From: Halorussus salinisoli
Lineage (GTDB): Archaea > Halobacteriota > Halobacteria > Halobacteriales > Haladaptataceae
Assembly (NCBI GenBank): GCA_005239435.1
Contig: SZNP01000001.1
Location: 372,001 to 436,000, forward strand
Direction: 5' to 3'
DNA length: 64,000 nucleotides
Under the pieces are notes generated by a model. The model ran no database searches, was not told the DNA's origin, and saw only the letters and a program-made list of their open reading frames with translations. Position 1 is the first letter of the stretch. Each line of letters starts with the position of its first letter. The position numbers and the translations under genes are program-made. Shown piece after piece: positions 42,726 to 50,531 of this stretch.

Positions 42726-43277
42726 CTACGACGTCGGCGAGGCGCTACCGCCACTGGGCTTCTGCCAGTAGTAGAGACCGACGTTGAGCGCGATACCGAC
42801 GACGAGCAGGCCCCAGTTGAACCACGGATTGTTGTACCACACCACGTCGATGCCGAACGATTGGCGGTAGAGCGGCCAGAGCGGTTCGATGGCCTCCGAG
42901 ATGTCCGGGGCCGAGAGCATGTCGGCGAAGACGTGAGCAACACCGGCGACGAACACCATCACGAACCCGAGCGAGTAGGCGTTGGCCTCCGCCGCCTCGG
43001 AGAACCAGTCGGAGTCGTCCAGCGCCGTCTTCAGAACCCACCCGACCAGCGGGCCGATGACGGCGGCCAGAATCGTGACCGTGAACACGGTGTGGAAGAC
43101 GCCGTGGTGCTTGACCGTCGGCAGGATTCCCTCCAGAACGAGGTCTACGTCGGGTAGCATCCCGAACCAGAACCCGACGCCGACGAACGTCGCGGCGGTC
43201 TTCCGGTGGTCGATGACGAGCCACGCGGGTGCGAGCCATATGAGCGCCATGCCGAGGTGTCCGGATACGTCGACCAT
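42726..43277 (-). CDS. membrane-bound metal-dependent hydrolase-like protein (YdjM/DUF457 type)
   Basis: A 183-residue protein with four hydrophobic helices. The N-terminus MVDVSGHLGMALIWLAPAW, the GMLPDVDLVLEG segment and HHGVFHTVFT carry His/Asp residues spaced as in the YdjM/DUF457 family, predicted metal-dependent hydrolases such as phospholipase-like proteins. A further GVAHVFADML fits the last metal motif. No established substrate and no clear functional tie to the nar operon, with which it converges. ATG at 43277. Confidence 0.82.
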   Translation of the reverse strand: MVDVSGHLGMALIWLAPAWLVIDHRKTAATFVGVGFWFGMLPDVDLVLEGILPTVKHHGVFHTVFTVTILAAVIGPLVGWVLKTALDDSDWFSEAAEANAYSLGFVMVFVAGVAHVFADMLSAPDISEAIEPLWPLYRQSFGIDVVWYNNPWFNWGLLVVGIALNVGLYYWQKPSGGSASPTS

Positions 43278-43341
43278 ACAGGTCGTTCGATACTCGCGCC
43301 CATACTCTTGGTGGCAGGGTCCACCGGCGCGACGCGTCGCG

Positions 43342-43959
43342 TCAGAACGGAAGCGACGAGTCGTCCGGGTCCTTCTCAGAAACCTCTTCCATTCTTTTGG
43401 CAATATTGTCGTTTTCGTTAGCCGCTTTTACGTTGCCGTCACCGTTCCGAAGTCGGTCGTCCAACCGCCGAAGCTTCTCGTTGATCTCGGTGCTCTCGTG
43501 GTGCATCGGTGCGACCGCGACCGTCACCCGGTCGTAGTCGTGGCGGTCGGCCAGACCGTTCCACGCCCGGAACGCGCCGACGGTGAGACTGTCGCTCTGC
43601 GGACAGAACTCGGTCGTGGGAGTGAACTCCGCGAGCAGAACGTCGGCGGAGTCGGCCCCGTCGCTCCCTTCGGACGCGGCGTCGGGCGCGCGAGCGTACC
43701 GCCACCCGGCGTCGGGGTGCCGGGTGTCGAGGTTGAGTCGGGCGAGATTGTAGCCGAAGGTGGCGTCGTAGACGCCGCGCTCTTCGAAGATGTCGCGCGT
43801 GAGTCGGTGGAACGCGCAGTGGTCGTCGCCGGTCAGCAGGTCGGTCCCGTCGAGGAACGGGCCGGGTTCGGGCAGGTGGTCCGGCCGGAACTCGTCGTAC
43901 TCGTCGAACGTCTCCTCGTCGGCGTCGTCGGTGGCGAAGGGTCGCGGGATGGTGGGCAT
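43342..43959 (-). CDS. uncharacterised protein with MIP18-like Cys motif, NarO-type promoter
   Basis: A 205-residue protein. The central-to-C-terminal part reads DVLLAEFTPTTEFCPQSDSL and DYDRVTVAVAPMHHESTEIN, which recalls the TPTxxxCP segment and following strand of MIP18/DUF59 Fe-S assembly proteins. The first 80 residues (AFHRLTRDIFEERGVYDATF) fit less well. ATG 43959 lies 38 bases from the palindrome at 43998, strong support for this start and for co-regulation with denitrification. The C-terminal 35 residues are Asn/Asp/Glu-rich and AT-richer. Fe-S assembly is my best but uncertain guess. Confidence 0.7.
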   Translation of the reverse strand: MPTIPRPFATDDADEETFDEYDEFRPDHLPEPGPFLDGTDLLTGDDHCAFHRLTRDIFEERGVYDATFGYNLARLNLDTRHPDAGWRYARAPDAASEGSDGADSADVLLAEFTPTTEFCPQSDSLTVGAFRAWNGLADRHDYDRVTVAVAPMHHESTEINEKLRRLDDRLRNGDGNVKAANENDNIAKRMEEVSEKDPDDSSLPF

Positions 43960-43997
43960 ACTTGCAACTATCGCCGAGCGTCGGGTAGCCATAACCC

Positions 43998-44009
43998 CGA
44001 ACACGTTCG
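43998..44009. promoter_or_regulatory. NarO-type palindrome between the 43959 gene and halocyanin
   Basis: CGAACACGTTCG, perfect match. It is 38 bases from ATG 43959 (leftward) and 69 bases from ATG 44079 (rightward). Confidence 0.7.
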
Positions 44010-44047
44010 AAATGCGTTTTCACAAAGTGGGAATCAGGGCCACCGCC

Positions 44048-44055
44048 ATTTATGT
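44048..44055 (+). promoter_or_regulatory. TATA box of the halocyanin gene
   Basis: ATTTATGT about 24-31 bases before ATG 44079, fitting a leaderless transcript and deciding this start over GTG 44073. Confidence 0.5.
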
Positions 44056-44078
44056 AGCCCCCAAAGGACCGAGTGAAG

Positions 44079-44609
44079 ATGAACCGAGATACTCTCGACC
44101 GACGAACGATGTTGAAGACGATGGCTGTCGGCGCGACCAGTATGGCGCTGGCTGGTTGTTCGAGCGGCGGCGGTGGTTCCGGCGGTGACGATTCCGGCGG
44201 CGACTCGGGCGGCGACGAAAGCGACGGCGACTCCGGCGGGAGCGACTCCGGCGGGAGCGAGTCGATGAGTTTCGACGGTTGGTTCGACAACGTGGGGAAC
44301 TACGACGGCGTGGTAGACGAAACCGGTTCGTCGGAGGTCACGGTGGAAGTCGGCGCGGAGGGCAACAACGGCGCGTTCGCGTTCGGTCCCGCCGCGGTCA
44401 AAGTCTCGAAGGGGACGAAGGTGGTCTGGGAGTGGACCGGCGAGGGCGGGTCCCACAACGTCGCAGCCGAAGGTGGCGAGTTCAAGAGCGAGACGGTCGG
44501 CGAAGAGGGCCACACCTTCTTGCACACCTTCGACAGCACGGGCAAGTTCAAGTACGCCTGCACGCCCCACGAGGCGATGGGGATGAAGGGCGCAATCGTC
44601 GTGGAGTAA
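44079..44609 (+). CDS. halocyanin lipoprotein (blue copper electron carrier)
   Basis: A 176-residue protein with a Tat-type signal (LDRRTMLKTMAVG) and lipobox LAGC, a Ser/Gly/Asp-rich linker and one halocyanin domain. Copper ligands are GGSHNVAAEGG (His), YACTPHEAMGMKG (Cys, His, Met). The sequence is close to the copper domain of the 14813 protein. It probably donates electrons to NirK or the molybdoenzyme. It shares a palindrome-bearing region with the divergent 43959 gene and precedes the radical SAM gene by only 4 bases. Confidence 0.93.
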   Translation: MNRDTLDRRTMLKTMAVGATSMALAGCSSGGGGSGGDDSGGDSGGDESDGDSGGSDSGGSESMSFDGWFDNVGNYDGVVDETGSSEVTVEVGAEGNNGAFAFGPAAVKVSKGTKVVWEWTGEGGSHNVAAEGGEFKSETVGEEGHTFLHTFDSTGKFKYACTPHEAMGMKGAIVVE

Positions 44610-44613
44610 CTCC

Positions 44614-45747
44614 ATGTCGAAACCAGCGCATCGTTCGGCAGGGCCGCCGCGACGGGTCGACACCGACGAGCGACCCTTCGTCCTCATCTGGGAGTTGACG
44701 CAGGCCTGCGACCTGACCTGCGAACACTGCCGGGCCGACGCCCAACCCGACCGCCATCCCGACGAACTCACGACCGAGGAGGCGAAGACCCTCCTCGACC
44801 AGACCAGCGAGTTCGGCGAGAACCAACTGGTGGTGTTCTCGGGCGGCGACCCGCTGAAGCGCGACGACGCCGTGGAGCTCGTGGAGTACGGCACCGAAGT
44901 CGGCCTGAGCGTGACGATGACCCCGAGCGGGACCGCCTCGCTGTCGCCCGACGCCGTGGCCGACCTCGCCGACGCGGGCCTGCGCCGGATGGCGGTCAGC
45001 ATCGACGGCGCGAACGCCGCGCGCCACGACGCCTTCCGCGGCGAGCAGGGGAGTTTCGAGGAGACGGTGTCGGCCGCCCAGTCCGCCACCAACGAGGGGC
45101 TTCCCTTGCAGGTCAACACCACGGTCTGCCGCCAGACCATCGCGGACTTGCCCGAAATCGCCGACCTCGTGGCCGACCTCGGCGCGGTCCTCTGGAGCGT
45201 CTTCTTCCTCGTGCCGGTAGGTCGAGGCACGGCGCTCGACCCCATCTCGCCGGACCGGGCCGAGCGCGTGATGGAGTGGCTGGTCGAGGAGGCGGACGAG
45301 TGGCCCTTCGGCCTCAAGACGACCGAGGCACCCCACTACCGGCGGGTGTCCATCCAGCAGACCGAGGCGACCCCGAAGCGCCAGATGGGCATCACCGCGG
45401 GCGACGGCTTCGCCTTCGTGAGCCACGTCGGCGAGGTCTACCCCTCGGGGTTCCTGCCCGAGTCGGCGGGCAACGTCCGCGAGCGGAGCGTCGTGGACAT
45501 CTACCGGGACTCGGACCTCTTCCAGTCGCTCCGCGACGAGGACGCCCTCCGCGGCAAGTGCGGGGCCTGTCCCTACCGGAACGTCTGCGGCGGAAGTCGG
45601 TCGCGGGCCTACGCGACCACGGGCGACCCCCTCGAAAGCGACCCGCTCTGCTCGTTCGTCCCCGAGGGCTACGACGGCCCGCTCCCGTGGGACGACGCCG
45701 ACCCGGGACCGGAAACGGACCCGGAGCACGCGGTCAACTCTACGTAG
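44614..45747 (+). CDS. radical SAM/SPASM protein (TIGR04053-like, AhbD-related)
   Basis: A 377-residue enzyme with the radical SAM cluster CDLTCEHC (Cys32, 36, 39) after IWELTQA. It has the family-type GGDPLKRDD, MTPSGTASLS, LWSVFFLVPVGRGTALD and KTTEAPHYRRV, and a C-terminal SPASM-like Cys set (CGACPYRNVCGG ... SDPLC). This pattern matches, from memory, TIGR04053, a group related to the heme-synthesis decarboxylase AhbD. Possible role: Fe-coproporphyrin decarboxylation or another porphyrin or peptide modification. Sits between a halocyanin and a SUOX-like gene, 4 and 7 bases away, so all three form one transcript. Confidence 0.85.
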   Translation: MSKPAHRSAGPPRRVDTDERPFVLIWELTQACDLTCEHCRADAQPDRHPDELTTEEAKTLLDQTSEFGENQLVVFSGGDPLKRDDAVELVEYGTEVGLSVTMTPSGTASLSPDAVADLADAGLRRMAVSIDGANAARHDAFRGEQGSFEETVSAAQSATNEGLPLQVNTTVCRQTIADLPEIADLVADLGAVLWSVFFLVPVGRGTALDPISPDRAERVMEWLVEEADEWPFGLKTTEAPHYRRVSIQQTEATPKRQMGITAGDGFAFVSHVGEVYPSGFLPESAGNVRERSVVDIYRDSDLFQSLRDEDALRGKCGACPYRNVCGGSRSRAYATTGDPLESDPLCSFVPEGYDGPLPWDDADPGPETDPEHAVNST

Positions 45748-45754
45748 GAGAATC

Positions 45755-46228
45755 ATGCAATCCGCGAACGTCGAATCGAACGAGGACGGAGAGCGAACGC
45801 CCACGGGACCCGAGCCGCCCGGCCCGGTCGAAGTCGAGGGCCGAAAGACGGTCGTCGTCTCGCCCGCCGAAACCCGGACCGGCGATCTCCCGCGGGCGAC
45901 CCGCACCTGCACGGTCGAGTGCGCCTCGGGCGTCCGCGCGACCGACGAGTGGGCGGGCGTCCCGGTGGACGCGCTCGCGGCCGCGGCCGACTTCCCAGGC
46001 GAGACGACCCACCTCCGAATCGAGGCCGCGGAGTTCGCGGCCGACGTGCCGGTTCTGCCCTCGCTCGACGGAATCGTGGCGTTCGAGCGCCGGGGCGGTC
46101 GCGACGACGAGGAGGCCGGACTCCCGCGATTCGTCGCTGACGGCGTGGACGGCGAGCGACTCGTCAAGCGCGTCGAGCGGATTTCGGCCGTCACGCTGGA
46201 CGCCGGGGAAGAGCCGAGAGTCGGTTGA
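45755..46228 (+). CDS. small protein with sulfite-oxidase-like (Moco-domain) fold fragment
   Basis: A 157-residue protein with a GTAGGAGAAT ribosome-binding sequence before ATG 45755. The central part (RTCTVECASGVRATDEWAGV, PVDALAAAADFPGETTHLRI, GLPRFVADGVDGERLVKRVE) follows the order of the oxidoreductase molybdopterin-binding (SUOX/YedY) domain but is much shorter than a complete one (about 150-170 residues alone). It lacks a secretion signal. Whether it still binds molybdopterin is unclear. Last gene of the halocyanin-radical SAM transcript. Confidence 0.7.
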   Translation: MQSANVESNEDGERTPTGPEPPGPVEVEGRKTVVVSPAETRTGDLPRATRTCTVECASGVRATDEWAGVPVDALAAAADFPGETTHLRIEAAEFAADVPVLPSLDGIVAFERRGGRDDEEAGLPRFVADGVDGERLVKRVERISAVTLDAGEEPRVG

Positions 46229-46253
46229 TATCCCGCTTCAGGCGGCGAATCAG

Positions 46254-46349
46254 TTACTGCCGAATGATGTGATCTTTCGCCGCTTCCTTGAGCGCGTCAC
46301 GGTCCGAGCGGGAGAGGGTCTCTCCGCGGTACTTGCAGTCCCAGTTCAC
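46254..46349 (-). CDS. possible 31-residue protein or gene fragment
   Basis: A GTG-started frame encoding WDCKYRGETLSRSDRDALKE and ending AAKDHIIRQ before TAA at 46254. The composition (one Cys, amphipathic helix, typical haloarchaeal codon use) looks coding, like the end of a small zinc-finger or DUF1059-like protein. Upstream frame is open only to a TGA about 45 bases before the GTG, and the flank is AT-rich. Could be a complete microprotein or a remnant. Confidence 0.3.
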   Translation of the reverse strand: MNWDCKYRGETLSRSDRDALKEAAKDHIIRQ

Positions 46350-46419
46350 ACTGTAAGCAGACGAACAGTATCCGATTAAAATTTCTGATACACTTCATTT
46401 CGGCGCAGATTGGAGGTAG

Positions 46420-46869
46420 CTACGGCTGGAAAACCGCTACTTCCTGCTCGCCGCGCTCGGCCAGAATCCGCTCGACGATGGCGCTCGACGAGTACAGTCG
46501 CTCGTCGTCGGCCTCGGCCAGCGACGCCCGCCTGACCTCGCACTCGACGCCCCACTCGGCGAGCATCGCCGCGACTTTCGCCTCGTCGTGGTGCTGGTCG
46601 CCGCCCAGTACCAGCACGTCCGGGTCGATGCGGCGGATGGGCGCAGAGATGTCGGTCGAATCGCCCGCGTGGGCTGCCGTCACCGGGTCGAGGGCCTCGA
46701 CCATCCGGACACGCTGGTCGTCGGGCAGGACCGGGTCCTTGTGGGCCACGCGCTCGCCGTTCGCCACGACGACGTGGAGTTCGTCGCCCGCGTCCGCGGC
46801 CTCCCGCAGGTAGTGGACGTGGCCCGGGTGGAGCAGGTCGAAGGTCCCGATCGCGACGACCCGGGTCAT
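46420..46869 (-). CDS. ribL: FAD synthase (FMN adenylyltransferase), RibL type
   Basis: A 149-residue cytidylyltransferase-like enzyme with the HIGH-type motif GTFDLLHPGHVHYL (residues 8-21). It has GGDQHHDEAKVAAM in place of the usual GxD segment, and YSSSAIVERI at the C-terminus (ISSTxI-like). Archaeal RibL makes FAD from FMN and ATP (or CTP). ATG 46869 overlaps the mobA stop by four bases. Length normal. Confidence 0.9.
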   Translation of the reverse strand: MTRVVAIGTFDLLHPGHVHYLREAADAGDELHVVVANGERVAHKDPVLPDDQRVRMVEALDPVTAAHAGDSTDISAPIRRIDPDVLVLGGDQHHDEAKVAAMLAEWGVECEVRRASLAEADDERLYSSSAIVERILAERGEQEVAVFQP

Positions 46870-47558
46870 CTCGGCGCACTCACCTCTCGCTGACGCTCCG
46901 GCGAGGACGCCTCCCCCGCCTCCCCGAGCATCTCGACCGCCTGCTCGCGGTCCGCGGGCGTGTCCACGTCGAACAGGCTTCTGCCGGCGTTTCCGGCCGC
47001 CGACTCGGCCGGGACCGACCGAGCGTCGAGGCGGTCGAACAGCGCCGAGAGCCGCGCCTCGCCGCCGTCGAGCAGGGCGTCACAGGCCTGCCGAGCGCGA
47101 GCGGTCCGGTAGACCGCCTGCGTCGGGTGAAGTCGGCCCTCGGTCCGGACCGCGGCGGCCTCGGCGTCCGGGTCGTCGTCCAGTCGCTCGGCGAGAGCCG
47201 AGAGGAGTCGCGGGTCGAGAAACGGCGCGTCGCAGGCCACCAGCGCGCAGTTCGCGGTCTCGACCGCTCGGAGCGCGGCCCGAAACCCGAACAGGGGGCC
47301 GCGGTCGGGCACCGAGTCGGGAGCGAATCGAATCGGAACCGGAACCGAGCCGAGCGCGTCGGCGAACGCCTCGCGCTGGTCGGTCCGGCAGTTGACCACC
47401 ACGCGGTCGGCCGCTTCGCCGAGTCGCGCGACGACCCGAGCGAGGAGGGGCCGACCGCCGAGGCGGGCCAGCGCCTTGTCGCAGTCGCCGAACCGCCGGG
47501 AGTACCCGCCCGCGAGGACGACGCCAGTCAGGTCGTCGGTCTCCATCTCCGGAGTCAT
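46866..47558 (-). CDS. mobA: molybdenum cofactor guanylyltransferase MobA
   Basis: A 230-residue nucleotidyltransferase. The signature GVVLAGGYSRRFGDCDKALA is at about residues 12-31, followed by FGFRAALRAV and LVACDAPFLDPRLL, which carries the metal-binding Asp. It attaches GMP to Mo-molybdopterin to form the bis-MGD cofactor needed by NarG. ATG 47558 is 43 bases from the palindrome at 47602, matching the spacing elsewhere; ATG 47546 is an alternative. Operon with ribL. Confidence 0.92.
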   Translation of the reverse strand: MTPEMETDDLTGVVLAGGYSRRFGDCDKALARLGGRPLLARVVARLGEAADRVVVNCRTDQREAFADALGSVPVPIRFAPDSVPDRGPLFGFRAALRAVETANCALVACDAPFLDPRLLSALAERLDDDPDAEAAAVRTEGRLHPTQAVYRTARARQACDALLDGGEARLSALFDRLDARSVPAESAAGNAGRSLFDVDTPADREQAVEMLGEAGEASSPERQREVSAPR

Positions 47559-47601
47559 CTCTCGTCCGGTGATTCTCACCCCTCGGCGGTAGTGGTTGGG
47601 C

Positions 47602-47613
47602 CGAACGGGTTCG
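47602..47613. promoter_or_regulatory. NarO-type palindrome between mobA and the GluTR-domain gene
   Basis: CGAACGGGTTCG, perfect match, 43 bases from mobA ATG 47558 and 38 bases from GTG 47652, so it can serve both divergent genes. Confidence 0.65.
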
Positions 47614-47651
47614 GCGCAGGCGCTTCGGAGGGAGCGATACAACGACAGTTC

Positions 47652-47918
47652 GTGAACCGACTCGTCGAAGTGGACGCAGACCCCGACCCGGAGGCTGTCG
47701 CCAACCAAATCCGGGACCGGGCCGAGCGCGTCCGTCGCCGGGAACTCGAAACCGCACTCGGGCGTCTGGAAGCCAGCGGCGAGGTGACGCCCGCCGAGCG
47801 TCGAGCGGTCGCGTCGCTCTCGGCCAGTATCACCGACGCGCTGGTCGAACGCTGGGCGTCGAATCTCGTCGCCGGCGAGATGGACGCCGAGGCCGCGCTC
47901 GACCTGCTCGCGGAGTGA
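47652..47918 (+). CDS. stand-alone glutamyl-tRNA reductase dimerisation-domain-like protein
   Basis: An 88-residue helical protein. The stretch ANQIRDRAERVRRRELETAL followed by GRLEASGEVTPAERRAVASL and ASITDALVERW matches the C-terminal dimerisation helices of HemA (glutamyl-tRNA reductase). No catalytic or NADPH domain is present. GTG 47652 lies exactly 38 bases after a perfect palindrome, the same spacing as four other starts, which strongly supports both start and expression. Located before the HemG-like gene, so a role in modulating heme synthesis (for example by binding HemA) is plausible but unproven. Confidence 0.65.
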   Translation: MNRLVEVDADPDPEAVANQIRDRAERVRRRELETALGRLEASGEVTPAERRAVASLSASITDALVERWASNLVAGEMDAEAALDLLAE

Positions 47919-47971
47919 CACCGGAGTCGCTGCCCGCAGAGCGCGCCGGAGACACCAGCGCGCCGCCGGAC

Positions 47972-47983
47972 CGAACAGGTTCG
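47972..47983. promoter_or_regulatory. NarO-type palindrome upstream of hemG-like gene
   Basis: CGAACAGGTTCG, perfect match, 38 bases before ATG 48022. Confidence 0.65.
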
Positions 47984-48021
47984 GGAACGGGAGTAACGAG
48001 GTGGCGTTCCGAGAGTCGAGT

Positions 48022-49341
48022 ATGAGCGTCGGTATCGTCGGCGGCGGTATCACGGGACTGGCGACACACCACTACCTCCGGGAGTCGGGCGTCGAGAGCG
48101 TCGTCTTCGAGGCCGACGACGAACCCGGCGGGGTCGTCCGGAGCGCGGAAGTCGAGGGGAGGGTCCTCGACTTCGGGCCACAGCGGACCCGCCTCACGCC
48201 GAGCATCCGGGAGTTGGTCGAGTCGGTGGGACTCGACGACGAGATGCGACGGGCCTCGGACCCACCGCTGTACGTCTACCGCGACGGGAAGTTACGACTC
48301 GTTCCCCAATCGCCGCGGGAGGCCGTGACGACCGACCTGCTCTCGTGGCGCGGGAAGGCCCGCGCGCTGTTGGAACCCCTGACCGGCCCGGCGCGCGACG
48401 GCGAGACCGTAGAGGCATTACTGACCCGGAAGTTCGGGTCGGAAGTCGCGCGCTACTACTTCGGGCCGCTCTACGGCGGCATCTACGGCTCGCACCCCGG
48501 CAAGATGCCGACGGAGTACTCCCTGGCGAAGGCGCTCGACGCGGCCGGAATCGAGGGAAGCGTGCTGACCTCGGTCGCTCGGAAGGTGCTAGCGGGCCGG
48601 GACGCCCCGCCTATCGTCTCGTTCGACGCGGGCCTCCAGCGACTCCCCGAGGCACTCGCCGAGACTCACAGCGAGAGCGTGCGACTGGAGACGCCAGTCC
48701 GGGAGGTTCGGCGCGCGGAGGGCCACGACGGGGAGGGAGACCGGGCGGGACTCGTCGTCGAGACCACCGACGGCGAGGAGTACGTGGACGACCTCGTCGT
48801 GACCACGCCGGCGGACGTGACCGCCGACCTCCTCGGGGACCTCGCGCCCGACTCCGCCGCGGCGCTCCGGGAGTTGAACTACAACCCGCAGGCGGTCGTT
48901 CACCTTCACTCGGAGGCCGACCTGACCGGCGCGGGGTATCAGGTCCAGTACGACGAGGCGTTCCTGACGCTCGGCGTGACGTGGAACGCCAGCCTGCTCG
49001 GCCGCGACGGCGTCTACACCTGCTATCTCGGCGGGTCTCGGAACCCGGAACTGGTTGAGGAGAGCGACGACGAACTGGCGTCGGTTGCAGTCGAGGAGTT
49101 TGAGGAGATAACCGGCCACTCGGCGCGGGCGCTTTCGGTCCGCCGACTCCGGCGCGGGATGCCCGCCTACGACCGGAGTTGGTCGGCGCTCGACCGGGTT
49201 TCCGCGCCGCAGGGGGTTCGGCTGTGTACGAACTACACCGCGCGCGCCGGGATACCGGGCCGGGTTCGGGAGGCGAAGCGAGTGGCCGAGGAGTTGGCCG
49301 ACCGCGGGCGTACAGAAGTGCCACCCCGCGAAAGTCACTGA
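48022..49341 (+). CDS. hemG: protoporphyrinogen/coproporphyrinogen oxidase-like flavoprotein (HemG/HemY type)
   Basis: A 439-residue FAD amine-oxidase-family protein. The dinucleotide motif VGIVGGGITGLATHHYLRE is at the N-terminus. PPO-type elements include LDFGPQRTRLTP, SEVARYYFGPLYGGIYGSHP near 140 and the C-terminal CTNYTARAGIPGRVREAK. It would oxidise a porphyrinogen in heme synthesis, using FAD. ATG 48022 is chosen because it sits 38 bases from a perfect palindrome. Regulation with denitrification fits the heme demand of norZ, the gamma subunit and the cytochrome. An alternative is another amine-oxidase-type activity. Confidence 0.85.
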   Translation: MSVGIVGGGITGLATHHYLRESGVESVVFEADDEPGGVVRSAEVEGRVLDFGPQRTRLTPSIRELVESVGLDDEMRRASDPPLYVYRDGKLRLVPQSPREAVTTDLLSWRGKARALLEPLTGPARDGETVEALLTRKFGSEVARYYFGPLYGGIYGSHPGKMPTEYSLAKALDAAGIEGSVLTSVARKVLAGRDAPPIVSFDAGLQRLPEALAETHSESVRLETPVREVRRAEGHDGEGDRAGLVVETTDGEEYVDDLVVTTPADVTADLLGDLAPDSAAALRELNYNPQAVVHLHSEADLTGAGYQVQYDEAFLTLGVTWNASLLGRDGVYTCYLGGSRNPELVEESDDELASVAVEEFEEITGHSARALSVRRLRRGMPAYDRSWSALDRVSAPQGVRLCTNYTARAGIPGRVREAKRVAEELADRGRTEVPPRESH

Positions 49342-49453
49342 GCTGGGACCGCAGTTCGGGACGACCGGTTTCGGAGGCTAGGCTCTAGGGTCGTACTAGT
49401 ATCATGTGCAGAAGATAACACGTACTTCCACGGGGGCCCTCGGTCCGAGTACG

Positions 49454-49855
49454 ATGGGACTTAGCGACTTCGAACCGCCGTGCGAAAATCCGTACGAGTG
49501 CATCGACGAACAAGTTAGAGAGTGCATCGACGGCCCCGTCGGTCGGCAGGAATCGGACGAGGGATACACGTATTACGTCGGGATGGTGAAGCGGGGTCGG
49601 GCGTTCGTGACGGTCCAACCGAACGTCTGGCTCTACCTCGACCCCTCCGTCAGAAGTGGAATCGACGCGTACAGTCCACCGCAGGCGGTGAGCGAACACC
49701 AGCAGTTCGAGCGGGTACCCGACGGCGAGAAGTGGCGTTCGTCGTTCGGTCACCGAGTGAAAGTCAGACCGGTCGGGGAGTGTGAACTTTCGGCGCAGAC
49801 GATCCGTGCTGTGCGCCAGTCGTACGGACAGGTTCGACGGACGACACTCCGTTGA
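49454..49855 (+). CDS. uncharacterised small protein
   Basis: A 133-residue protein with no recognised family. The middle (YTYYVGMVKRGRAFVTVQPN, VWLYLDPSVRSGIDAY) is beta-rich; two Cys lie in ENPYECIDEQVRECIDG and one in VGECELSAQ. ATG 49454 is preferred over an in-frame ATG at 49406. It ends 11 bases from the convergent HTH regulator gene. Codon use is haloarchaeal, so it is probably real, but expression evidence is lacking. Confidence 0.55.
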   Translation: MGLSDFEPPCENPYECIDEQVRECIDGPVGRQESDEGYTYYVGMVKRGRAFVTVQPNVWLYLDPSVRSGIDAYSPPQAVSEHQQFERVPDGEKWRSSFGHRVKVRPVGECELSAQTIRAVRQSYGQVRRTTLR

Positions 49856-49865
49856 TATCCGTCGG

Positions 49866-50489
49866 CTACCCCTCCACGTACTCCTTGACGATCTTCTCCT
49901 CTACGCGGTGCAGGGTCTCGCTGGCGGTCGATTTCGCCACGTCCGCCTCTCCGGCGAGTTCGGTCAGCGAACACCGCCGCGGGGTGTCGTAGTACCCCTC
50001 CTCGACCGCCGTGTTCAGCAACTCGCGCTGGCGGTCGGTCAGCAGACTCTCGGAGTTGACCATCTCCCGGACGTACTCCACGTCGAACTGCATCCCGAAG
50101 GCCTCCAGTTGCGCGGTGAACGCCGAGAGGCGGTCGCGTGACGCCGTGAGTTCCACTTCGGCCTCGCCGTCGCGGATGGTGAACGGGAGTTCGAGCGGCA
50201 GGCCCGACTCCTGGACCGTGAACAGCAGGAGCGGCGCGGTCGTCTCGAACTCGACGAGCGCGGACTCCTCGGAGGCTTGCTGGAGGTCGAGGCGCACGAT
50301 GTCCTCGCGGTCGTCCATCGCGCCGACGACCGCGGGCAGGTCCGACGACGTAATCTCCAGCAGGCCGACGCCCGTCTCGTCGGCCGGGAACGCGGCCAGT
50401 ACACGGAACTCGGTGTCCGGGAATTCCGACGATACCTCGGAGATCCACACGTCTTCGGGGAGCGTGATGTGTAGTTTCGCGGTTGGCAT
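49866..50489 (-). CDS. HTH_10 (bacterio-opsin-activator-like) regulator, NarO/DmsR family candidate
   Basis: A 207-residue protein. Residues about 1-145 form an N-terminal sensory/beta-rich region (MPTAKLHITLPEDVWISEVS). Residues about 150-205 are the HTH_10 domain: LLTDRQRELLNTAVEEGYYD, CSLTELAGEADVAKSTASET, LHRVEEKIV. Haloarchaeal NarO and DmsR of this family activate denitrification and DMSO respiration genes. NarO has an N-terminal Cys cluster, which is absent here, so it is closer to a Cys-free paralogue. It has its own palindrome 42 bases upstream (autoregulation). It probably binds the nine palindromes in this window. Confidence 0.85.
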   Translation of the reverse strand: MPTAKLHITLPEDVWISEVSSEFPDTEFRVLAAFPADETGVGLLEITSSDLPAVVGAMDDREDIVRLDLQQASEESALVEFETTAPLLLFTVQESGLPLELPFTIRDGEAEVELTASRDRLSAFTAQLEAFGMQFDVEYVREMVNSESLLTDRQRELLNTAVEEGYYDTPRRCSLTELAGEADVAKSTASETLHRVEEKIVKEYVEG

Positions 50490-50531
50490 CTCTAGCTACT
50501 GTTTCTCTTCCCGCAAATGGATAAGTCTTCC

